Assembly (NCBI GenBank): GCA_017962605.1
Contig: JAGCUY010000117.1
Coordinates: 1 to 53,512, forward strand
Length of the DNA stretch: 53,512 nucleotides
Direction: 5' to 3'
Source: Kiritimatiellia bacterium
GTDB taxonomy: Bacteria > Verrucomicrobiota > Kiritimatiellia > RFP12 > JAAYLN01
The translations under genes and the position numbers were made by a program. Each line of letters opens with the position of its first letter. Positions within the stretch are counted from its first letter, which is position 1. The notes under the pieces are model-generated. The model ran no database searches and was not told the DNA's origin. It worked only from the letters and a program-made list of their open reading frames with translations. Below, piece after piece: positions 1 through 6,548 of the stretch.

Positions 1-142
1 ATCGTTGCTTTCATCCTTCCATGATACCCCTTCGGTGTCCTGGCTTTTGAACAACAGGGTTCCTTCGTTTTTCGCTTCGGTGTCTTTTATTATGAACAAC
101 TGCGGGCGCTCAGAAGCATTAAAAGGCGAATCTGAGATATGG

Positions 143-148
143 TATAAT
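143..148 (+). promoter_or_regulatory. -10 box of the AlbA_2 coiled-coil gene
   Basis: A perfect TATAAT lies 8 nt before the ATG at 157 and there is no purine-rich ribosome site between them. A start point about 7 nt after the box would leave almost no 5' leader, so the mRNA may be leaderless. An out-of-frame ATG GCA TGA at 152-160 overlaps the start. Bases 1-142 upstream hold no gene I can support; they contain two imperfect copies of a ~30 bp motif (around 30-58 and 76-105) of unknown meaning. Confidence 0.6.
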
Positions 149-156
149 AACATGGC

Positions 157-2160
157 ATGAAAAAAACACTTGAACCAATATCAGGCGCCGATTTGGCGAA
201 AGGGTTGCTTGGCGAGCCAGATGTCGATCGTCTCATAGCAACCCTTGCAGGCAATACTGTTGTAGGGCGCGAAACATCGATTCTTGAATTCAAGGCCTCA
301 TGGAAGCCGATGCCGGGAGACAATGCTTCTGAAGACGAATGCCGATGGAATGTCGTGAAGGCCATCATAGCCATGGCAAATGCCTCAGGTGGAAGTATCG
401 TGCTGGGATTGGCCGAAGATCCGAACAATAAAAACCGATTGCTGGCGGGGAATGCTGATCCGGATGGCATTTTGAAACGCCCTGGAAAAGAAGGGAAGGA
501 TTTGGCCGAGCACACGAAAAGCCAATTGCTGAAGGGCGATGGGAAGTTCCATATCGGGGATGGGGCATTGGTGGAAATCGAAGGTGAAAGGCCCATGGAA
601 AGGATAAAGGACCTTGTCGAGTTCCACATTTGCAAAAGTGCCAAGCTTGATGCAGCTCTCCTGGTGATTATTATTGTTGAACCCATCGAAGACAACGAAG
701 AACTCATTTTTGTTAAGGCAATCGGCGGGAAAAAGTTTTTGTATTATCGGGATTCACAGTTCCCCAAAACAAATCGAATTGAAGATTTGCAGGATTTGCC
801 TAAGTATTTGGTGAAACGGCGTCCTCGAAAATTGGAATATGCGCAAGTGCTGCAAGGTGTTATGCCTCCGCCTTGGCCGCCGTGGTTAAGGCCGCTGATG
901 TGGAGCATGGGAATTGTCATTGCATTGCTAGTTATAACATTAGCAACTTTGGTCATAAAATATAGAAATGTGGTTGGAGCGGAGCAAAGAACAGCCAAAC
1001 TTTCAAAATTAGCAGAAGCAGAAAGAGATAAACTTCAAAATGAGAAAGAGGAACTTGAAGAAATCGCGCGTAAAAAAGACGAGGAGTTGAAAAAGGCTCA
1101 AAAGGAAGCCGAGGATGCCTTAACCAAAGCGGACAAGACCCATGAAGAGGCCAATGCCAAGGTGGCTAAAGCCGAGGTAGAAAGGGATAAGGCGCGAAAG
1201 GACGCAGAAGATGCGCAGATTCGTGCAGAAGAGGCCCAGAAAAAGGCAGAGGAGGCCCTAGCCAACGCAGAACAGGCTAAAAAAGATGCTGAAGAAGCCA
1301 GCAAGAGTCCTCTTTTCGGCCGGATAAAAAAACTATCTGAGCAAGTTGGAGGCTATATTTCCTCGAAAAAAGAAGAGGTTTCCGAGAAGAAAACTTACAG
1401 CGACAAGGTGGAACAATCTTATAATAATTTTAGCGACAACACATCACGTCGTTACAAGTCGTTTGACTATGGCCTCACCAAAAGTGGCCCCAGTAAATTC
1501 GAATCCGTTCGAAAGAGCATCCCCGGCGTCAGCGAACTACTGACACTTGAAGTTGTGAACAACCTTGTGGAATCGGCAGCACATGACAAGGTCGAGGGGA
1601 AAAAGGGCAATGAGCATCTGCGCCAGTATATCAACAAGCACCTTCTCGCGCCCCATTTTGTCCCTATGTGTAAAAATGCTATTGCGGAGTTTCAAAATGA
1701 TGGGCAGATTTTCGAGGGGAAGCTGGAGCAATATTTCATAAAGTTACAACAAGACCTCTCAACAAATACAGAAGTGAAGCCGGAAAACAACTCGAATTCA
1801 TCAAGACTTCAGACAGCTTTCGCCTCACAGATCTTCGCAGGTTCGGAAGAAAGGGTTGATAGGACAAGCGAAGCAATTGCCCGTCTTGTGTTAAAATATG
1901 GAGATAAACAGATTGACGAGATGGAAAAACGTCTTAAGGCCTATCGCGAGCAACCGGATAAGGTGACTTTTAACCCTGAGAAAGTCAATGTCACCAAACT
2001 ACGAAGGGAACTTGTCCCAGCCGTTGAAGAGGAACTTGGGAAAATAGTCGAAAAAGTGCAGAAAGACACGATTGGAGCAGCAAAGAAGTCTGCAGAAAAA
2101 GTCTATGACGATTACGCAAAAAAGGGCAAGGAACTTCAAAAGGCGGCTTTGAAGAAGTGA
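157..2160 (+). CDS. AlbA_2 (Schlafen-type) domain, membrane-anchored coiled-coil protein
   Basis: 667 residues. Residues ~30-215 look like an AlbA_2 putative nucleic-acid-binding domain: a 'LEFKASW' strand near residue 45, then 'IIAMANASGGSIVLGL' near 70-86, as in Schlafen/transcriptional-regulator AlbA_2 proteins. One hydrophobic segment (~245-268) follows, then a long Lys/Glu/Ala coiled coil (~275-385) and a helical C-terminal half with no motif I recognise. The layout predicts a cytosolic N-domain tethered to the inner membrane with the coiled coil on the other side, or the reverse. The first ~25 residues (pattern ADLAKGLL) match the N-terminal module of the genes at 9414 and 19763 and of the fragment at 2169, so these four are related. 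A defence or stress role is inference from neighbours; nothing shows the substrate. The ATG at 157 follows a TATAAT box. Confidence 0.75.
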   Translation: MKKTLEPISGADLAKGLLGEPDVDRLIATLAGNTVVGRETSILEFKASWKPMPGDNASEDECRWNVVKAIIAMANASGGSIVLGLAEDPNNKNRLLAGNADPDGILKRPGKEGKDLAEHTKSQLLKGDGKFHIGDGALVEIEGERPMERIKDLVEFHICKSAKLDAALLVIIIVEPIEDNEELIFVKAIGGKKFLYYRDSQFPKTNRIEDLQDLPKYLVKRRPRKLEYAQVLQGVMPPPWPPWLRPLMWSMGIVIALLVITLATLVIKYRNVVGAEQRTAKLSKLAEAERDKLQNEKEELEEIARKKDEELKKAQKEAEDALTKADKTHEEANAKVAKAEVERDKARKDAEDAQIRAEEAQKKAEEALANAEQAKKDAEEASKSPLFGRIKKLSEQVGGYISSKKEEVSEKKTYSDKVEQSYNNFSDNTSRRYKSFDYGLTKSGPSKFESVRKSIPGVSELLTLEVVNNLVESAAHDKVEGKKGNEHLRQYINKHLLAPHFVPMCKNAIAEFQNDGQIFEGKLEQYFIKLQQDLSTNTEVKPENNSNSSRLQTAFASQIFAGSEERVDRTSEAIARLVLKYGDKQIDEMEKRLKAYREQPDKVTFNPEKVNVTKLRRELVPAVEEELGKIVEKVQKDTIGAAKKSAEKVYDDYAKKGKELQKAALKK

Positions 2161-2168
2161 GCCAACTA

Positions 2169-2318
2169 ATGGGAAATACACCGAAAAACAACTACGATTT
2201 AGCCCAGGCACTCTTCCACGAGTGCGGGGGAAGGAACATTGACGAGTTGATAGACTGGCGCACACCATGTGGCTGGGAGGTGCGCAAATGGAGTGATGTC
2301 CTAGCCGTTACAGACTGA
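2169..2318 (+). pseudogene. Truncated N-terminal module of an AlbA_2-family gene
   Basis: A 49-codon ORF starting 8 nt after the preceding stop. Its start, 'NNYDLAQALFHECGGRNIDELID', split as NNYDLAQALF and HECGGRNIDELID, matches the first ~30 residues of the AlbA_2 genes at 9414 (NGYDFARAII) and 19763 (SGYDLAAKIL). The match is lost after 'ELID' and the ORF stops, with no AlbA_2 core. It is best read as the remnant of a second paralogue removed by recombination. A short peptide kept for its own sake cannot be excluded. The terminator at 2357 follows. Confidence 0.5.
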
Positions 2319-2356
2319 TTCTAGCGCGAAAAGCTCAGGGGCTATCACAAACAAAC

Positions 2357-2390
2357 GGCGCCCGCCTTGTCAAAGGGGGGCGCCTTTTTT
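2357..2390 (+). terminator. Rho-independent terminator
   Basis: A perfect 7-bp stem, GGCGCCC (2357-2363) with GGGCGCC (2378-2384), is followed directly by six T (2385-2390). It closes the AlbA gene and its remnant and separates them from the operon starting at 2472. Confidence 0.85.
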
Positions 2391-2471
2391 GCATGGTGGA
2401 AAATGTCCGTTGCTGGCTCTTATCATTGGTGCAAGGACGGATTGGCCGTCTAAACCAACAAGGAAAAAACA

Positions 2472-2579
2472 ATGGAAAAAACAACGAATACAGCTATTGA
2501 AAACGGAGCTCTTATCGCCGGCGGAGCCGTTGCGCTTGGCGCAGGCGGATTGAAGCTCTACAAATGGCTTAGGAGGTGA
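2472..2579 (+). CDS. Small 35-residue glycine-rich hydrophobic protein
   Basis: 35 codons from ATG 2472, with AAGGA 8-12 nt upstream. The centre is a Gly/Ala-rich hydrophobic stretch (ENGALIAGGAVALGAGG) followed by a basic tail (KLYKWLRR), so a single short membrane helix or glycine zipper is plausible. The stop lies inside the strong AGGAGGTGA ribosome site of the next gene, so the two are probably translated together. No family recognised. It is first in the WXG/FtsK operon and could be a small membrane partner of it; that is inference only. Confidence 0.5.
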   Translation: MEKTTNTAIENGALIAGGAVALGAGGLKLYKWLRR

Positions 2580-2586
2580 CCAATCG

Positions 2587-2862
2587 GTGCAGAAACTTCT
2601 ACAGCATCTCAAGGCCCATGAGGCCACTGCTGACCCCTGGATTCTCGTCTACGACAACCGGGGGACTTTTTCGCGCAAGGTCGGGGATTCGATCCGCATC
2701 TGCAATATGGCGACCGGGGCTTCGCAACTGCTGGGCCTCCCCGTCCGCACGACGACATACGTGGACTACCGCGGCGTGGTGGTCCTTGAGACGCGCGTCG
2801 AGCGCGCGGAGCTTCCCGAACTGATCCGCCGCATTGAAAGCCATGTCGGTTTGCTCCACTGA
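2587..2862 (+). CDS. Small unknown protein, first part duplicated at 9250
   Basis: 91 residues from a GTG start, chosen because an excellent AGGAGGTGACC site ends 5 nt before it. The protein is mixed alpha/beta ('PWILVYDNRGTFSRKVGD' near residues 17-34, 'YRGVVVLETRVER' near 58-70) with no family I recognise, and is likely cytosolic. The first ~105 bp recur as a truncated copy at 9250-9355, just after the repeat array. It precedes the UDG-like/WXG gene by 25 nt in the same operon. Its function is unknown; the position suggests an accessory or chaperone-like part of the WXG/FtsK locus. Confidence 0.6.
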   Translation: MQKLLQHLKAHEATADPWILVYDNRGTFSRKVGDSIRICNMATGASQLLGLPVRTTTYVDYRGVVVLETRVERAELPELIRRIESHVGLLH

Positions 2863-2887
2863 ATTTCCAGCATACAGGAGAACAACC

Positions 2888-4105
2888 ATGCAGCCATTAG
2901 ATCTTGAAACAGCGCAGACAGCCTTGCACGAGAAAATCCGCCGCCGTGCGACGGAACTCGGCCACGATTCCGGAAAGATCAGCCCGATTTACGACGGCGT
3001 AGCGGACGCAAAGGGGTATCTCTCCGCCAAGCAGAGGCTTATGTGGATTCTGAAAGAACCATACGATAGTTTTGACGAGACCGGCGAACCATGCGGCGGC
3101 GGATGGACTATGATCAAGGATGTCGCGGAAGGAAAGACCCTCGCGCAGGTCGCGAACGCCAACCCGGCGCTACGAAACGTGGCGTACGCGAGCCATGCCA
3201 TCCTTGACGGGACAGAATCATATGAGGACGAGCCTTGGATATCCGACGCGCCGAAGGTCTATGAACGCTCCCTTCTGAATATCGCCTACGTGAACGTTGG
3301 CAAGATGCCGGCAGGTCGGACGACGAGCGACGAACGGCTCTTCGCCTGCTATGCGCAGTGGAAAGACATTCTTTTCGAGCAAATTGAACTTTACGATCCC
3401 GAAACGCTGGTCTTCGGGAACACGCTTCAATGCTTTGCGCCGGACATGGGGATTGACCTTGACAAGCCGGTCGAGACCGTGAAAAGCGGATGCTCGACTG
3501 TGAACATCTACATTTGGCAGGGTAGACGCATCGTCTGGGCGCCGCATCCCGCCGCCTACATGCCGCCAGCCGACTGGGTGAATTCCGTCTCCGCAGCTGT
3601 CCGCTTCCTCCTGCCTCGCGTGAGGAACGCCGCCTCGGCCATCGCGTCAGCCATCCAGCGCACTGCGGCGTGTCTGGCAAGCAATTCCAGACGGATGGCG
3701 GAACACCGTGAAGCCGAAGGTGCAAAACAACCCGGCGCGCCAAATGGAAATTCCTCAGTCGAGTGGAAAACGGCGGCGACAGCCGCTTATCATAATCAGA
3801 GAAACACGACAACAACAAGGAGTAACACCATGTCACAAGTCCATGCCGATCCTGATGCCCTGCGCGAGTTCGCCTCGCGGCTTGCAGCCTGCGAAGAGAA
3901 CATCGAGGGCGAGCTTTCAGCCACGTCCGCCGCGTTTTTTGCGCTAGGCGACACCTGGAACGACGCCAAGCGGGCGGAGTTCGAGGAGTCGTTCAGGGAA
4001 CTGTGCGAGTGCATCAGGCGTTTCTCGGAGGCCTGTAACGAGCAGGTGCCGCATCTCCATCGGCTCGCCGACCGCCTCGACGAGTTCAACTCAACCTTCT
4101 GCTAG
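2888..4105 (+). CDS. Uracil-DNA-glycosylase-like protein fused in frame to a WXG100-like domain
   Basis: 405 residues. ATG 2888 is preferred over the more upstream in-frame start because CAGGAG sits 7 nt before it. Residues ~1-235 resemble the UDG-like fold: 'LMWILKEPYDS', 'SLLNIAYVNVGK', 'LVFGNTL' and a late 'WAPHPAAY'; enzymatic activity is uncertain. Residues ~240-313 are low complexity and read like translated intergenic DNA. Residues 315-405 are a WXG100-like helical hairpin with 'LGDTWNDAKRAEFEESF'. A strong ribosome site and ATG (3830) start the WXG part internally, so the long ORF probably arose by stop-codon loss between two genes. The WXG part is a typical partner of FtsK-type secretion ATPases such as the one downstream. 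Confidence 0.6.
   Translation: MQPLDLETAQTALHEKIRRRATELGHDSGKISPIYDGVADAKGYLSAKQRLMWILKEPYDSFDETGEPCGGGWTMIKDVAEGKTLAQVANANPALRNVAYASHAILDGTESYEDEPWISDAPKVYERSLLNIAYVNVGKMPAGRTTSDERLFACYAQWKDILFEQIELYDPETLVFGNTLQCFAPDMGIDLDKPVETVKSGCSTVNIYIWQGRRIVWAPHPAAYMPPADWVNSVSAAVRFLLPRVRNAASAIASAIQRTAACLASNSRRMAEHREAEGAKQPGAPNGNSSVEWKTAATAAYHNQRNTTTTRSNTMSQVHADPDALREFASRLAACEENIEGELSATSAAFFALGDTWNDAKRAEFEESFRELCECIRRFSEACNEQVPHLHRLADRLDEFNSTFC
3830..4105 (+). CDS. WXG100-like protein from an internal start
   Basis: 91 residues in the same frame as the ORF from 2888. AAGGAG lies 8 nt before this ATG, preceded by CAACAACAA-rich spacer like that before the genes at 14741 and 16148, which marks it as a real gene start. 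The protein is a helix-turn-helix hairpin with Trp-Asn-Asp in the turn ('LGDTWNDAKRAEF', residues ~38-50). This is the layout of ESX/T7SS-type WXG100 proteins, which are secreted as dimers by FtsK/SpoIIIE ATPases. It may be made both free and as the C-terminus of the fusion. Confidence 0.6.
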   Translation: MSQVHADPDALREFASRLAACEENIEGELSATSAAFFALGDTWNDAKRAEFEESFRELCECIRRFSEACNEQVPHLHRLADRLDEFNSTFC

Positions 4106-4108
4106 GCT

Positions 4109-5305
4109 ATGGAGACCATTGCGTCAGTCGAAAACATGGAGGATGTCGCGACCGCCCTCTCGGCGGGGGTTGAGGGCGCGGCGGACGCCGTGCGCGAGAC
4201 CGGAATTTCGCTAGAACGCCTTTCGGAATCGGCCAGCTCAGCCCTTGTCGCGGCGGAGCGGGCTGTCGAGGAGACCCAATCTGAGGTTGTCCGCCTTGAC
4301 TCGCTGCTGGATTCGCTTTCGGCGGAGGAAGAGTCCATGGATGACGACGATGGCGAGTCCAATGGCTCTTGTGCGGCCGAAATCGCGTCCACGCAGGCGG
4401 AACTTGACGCCGCGAACGAAAACCTCAGCATCTGCGAGGCCCGGCGCGAGAAGGCGACGGATACCATGCGCCGGGCTACTGCCCTGCGCGAGCGGTTCCT
4501 TGAGGCCAGCCGCGCCTCCATGACGCGGATGGAGGCGTTCGGAGAGGACTGCGCCGCCCGCGTCCGCCACGCATGCGAGGCGTTGGAGAAATACATAGCC
4601 GAGCATCCCGGATCGGCGGCGGCCGGCTTCGCGGGCTGGCTCCGCTGGACGCCTCCGGCTTCAACGCCAGTCAGGCCGGACGCGCTCGCCGCACGGATCG
4701 GGGAGGCGAAACTCCGTGATGCCCTCGCATACGAAGCGGGGCGCGACCCGGGGTTCCGCGCCAGAATCGAGGACTACGGGCGCCGCTGGGCGTCCGCCCG
4801 GTCGCTGTCGGAGAAGAAGGACATCCTTCGCCAATCGCGCATCAACGGCAGCGGGGAACTGGCGGAGCGCGTCATCGCGGCGGCCTTCCGCCCGCTTGGC
4901 GACGTCTCAACGCAGAACCGGACTGTCTTTGACGACGGGCGCTACACCAAGACCGACATCGTGGTCCGCAATCTCCGGGCACCGGTTATCCTCGGCCGCG
5001 GCGACCGCGCCTTCGCCCCGAAAGGCGGGACGATCGCGTTCGAGATCAAGGCTGGCAAGGCATCCTACCTGCGCTCGCAGGGGGACCATCTCGTGTTCCA
5101 GGCCGGCGGGCACCGGGCGGCGGACGCCTCGGCGACTATCTGCTCGGCTGACATCCACGACCTGCCCGAAGCCGACGAGCGCGAACTGCGGGAGCGGCTT
5201 CGCGCGGCTGGCTCGCCGATTCTGGGCATGCTGCCGCGCAAGCGCGACATCGACCGGGCGCTCCATGAGGCGGTTGTTTACGGAATTGGAAAGGAACGGC
5301 CATGA
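4109..5305 (+). CDS. Coiled-coil protein with C-terminal PD-(D/E)XK-type nuclease domain
   Basis: 398 residues. The N-terminal ~190 are Ala/Glu-rich helices forming coiled coils, like the trafficking part of LXG/WXG effectors. The C-terminal ~180 carry a nuclease-like core: 'KTDIVV' near residue 280, then 'IAFEIKAGKASY' near 308-319, giving the D...ExK pattern of restriction-type nucleases, followed by an 'HLVFQAGGHR' helix. The start is 3 nt after the WXG stop with no clear ribosome site, so translation is probably coupled. It is a reasonable cargo/toxin candidate for the WXG/FtsK machinery, or an intracellular nuclease effector of a defence system. No immunity gene is obvious unless the 66-residue protein next to it fills that role. 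Confidence 0.6.
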   Translation: METIASVENMEDVATALSAGVEGAADAVRETGISLERLSESASSALVAAERAVEETQSEVVRLDSLLDSLSAEEESMDDDDGESNGSCAAEIASTQAELDAANENLSICEARREKATDTMRRATALRERFLEASRASMTRMEAFGEDCAARVRHACEALEKYIAEHPGSAAAGFAGWLRWTPPASTPVRPDALAARIGEAKLRDALAYEAGRDPGFRARIEDYGRRWASARSLSEKKDILRQSRINGSGELAERVIAAAFRPLGDVSTQNRTVFDDGRYTKTDIVVRNLRAPVILGRGDRAFAPKGGTIAFEIKAGKASYLRSQGDHLVFQAGGHRAADASATICSADIHDLPEADERELRERLRAAGSPILGMLPRKRDIDRALHEAVVYGIGKERP

Positions 5306-5502
5306 ACGGCGATCTTGCGGTATCATTCAATCGTTCGCTCGACCTCTTCCGCGACCAGGCAAGAGGCGAATTCGCAATGCGCCTGGTCTCGGACGTCCTG
5401 GAACCTATGGCGCGCGAGCTGGAGTCGCTCTCGTCCGAAATCGACGAGACAGCGGCGGAACTTACCGAAATTGAATCTGAACTTGAAGGAGACAACTTAT
5501 GA
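5302..5502 (+). CDS. Short acidic coiled-coil protein
   Basis: 66 residues; the start overlaps the preceding stop as ATGA, so it is translationally coupled to the nuclease gene. It ends in a Glu/Leu heptad helix ('ELESLSSEIDETAAELTEIE'), pI clearly acidic, no signal peptide. It overlaps the next start by 4 nt (ATGA again). It may be a WXG-like partner, chaperone or antitoxin of the nuclease protein. No family recognised. Confidence 0.6.
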   Translation: MNGDLAVSFNRSLDLFRDQARGEFAMRLVSDVLEPMARELESLSSEIDETAAELTEIESELEGDNL

Positions 5503-6548
5503 ATAACGCCATGCTCAAAGCAAACGATGAAATCCGGCGCCTTGTCGGCGTCATTGACGCAAGCCTCGACGGCATCCCCGCCGACGAGGTCGCCCAGGAG
5601 GCGGCGCTGAAGGCCCGCGCGAGAAAATGCGACGGCGAAATCTTGCGGCTTCTCGCGGCGGCGGGCGTGTCCCGGTCGGAGATTGGCGCGGACACGCTTC
5701 CGTCACTGCGCCGCGAGGCGGAGGAGCAGGAGGCCGAGCGCGCCAGTCGTGAGGGCGAAGCCGCCGACGCGGCGACGCGCGCCGCAGCCGTCCGCGCGGA
5801 AATCGAGGAGCTGGACTCCGACATAGAGGCGGCCAAGGCGAGGCTGCAGCAGCTGAAGAACCGGGTCAGCTACCTGAACGCCGAAATAGATAAGCGCTGT
5901 TTGGTCGAGGACGCATGGTACTGGATTGTCGGGGACAAGAGGAAGGCGGAGATGGAGGCTGCGGAAGCGAAGGCCGTGGCCGTCCAGGACGAGTTGAACG
6001 GGCTCCTCGGATCCATCCACGACAAGAGGGAGCGCCGTAACGCGCTGGCCGCGGAGGAGAACGAGCTGCGCCGGAAGGCGGCCGATGTCGCCACGCGCAT
6101 CAGTGAAAACGCGGAACGGCAGGACGCCTTCCGCCGGGCTGTGGCGACGGCGCGGGAAAACGAGCAGGCGATTGCCGGGCTTTCCAGTTTGCGGGCCCAT
6201 CAGGAGGCGCGCGCCGCCGACCAGGCCAGGGGCAGGGCCGAGGCCGCAAAGGCGCTCAGGGAGCGGGTCGGGGACATCCTTGAAGCCCAGCCACGCCTCG
6301 TCGGCCTCGGCGCGGAGGATTCGGGCGGGCGGCTGCGTTCCCGGAGGCCTTCTCGTTTGGCCGCTACCGCTTCCGCGCCGGCGATGGTGAATGGACTCTC
6401 CCGCGCATCCTGCCGTTCCCGGTGCCGAAGGCGCTTGTCTTTCCCGCGACGGCGGACGGACGGTCCGCCGTCCGCGAATTCCTGCTGCGGGCATTCCAGT
6501 GCCTCCCGCCGGACTCGCTTGAAATCACCGTGTGCGACCCTGTCCTGA
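5499..6548 (+). CDS. Coiled-coil N-terminal part of an FtsK-family protein, frameshifted
   Basis: Only about the first 275 residues look genuine: long Ala/Glu/Arg coiled coils broken by a loop (near residue 125-150, 'DKRCLVEDAWYWIVGDKRK'). After ~6330 the frame turns into Arg/Ser-rich sequence that overlaps the real coding frame of the ATPase. That frame (one base back) is open from 6284 and gives sensible protein ('FSFGRYRFRAGDGEWTLP', then 'ILPFPVPKALVFP'). FtsK/SpoIIIE proteins of WXG loci usually carry exactly this coiled coil in front of the ATPase. The two ORFs are therefore most simply one gene with a -1 shift between 6284 and ~6340. Confidence 0.55.
   Translation: MNNAMLKANDEIRRLVGVIDASLDGIPADEVAQEAALKARARKCDGEILRLLAAAGVSRSEIGADTLPSLRREAEEQEAERASREGEAADAATRAAAVRAEIEELDSDIEAAKARLQQLKNRVSYLNAEIDKRCLVEDAWYWIVGDKRKAEMEAAEAKAVAVQDELNGLLGSIHDKRERRNALAAEENELRRKAADVATRISENAERQDAFRRAVATARENEQAIAGLSSLRAHQEARAADQARGRAEAAKALRERVGDILEAQPRLVGLGAEDSGGRLRSRRPSRLAATASAPAMVNGLSRASCRSRCRRRLSFPRRRTDGPPSANSCCGHSSASRRTRLKSPCATLS

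Noticed and set aside
6284..6340. Programmed -1 frameshift signal
   Set aside because: No classical X-XXY-YYZ slippery heptamer is visible in the interval, so I favour mutation or sequence error but leave the frameshift itself as a finding.
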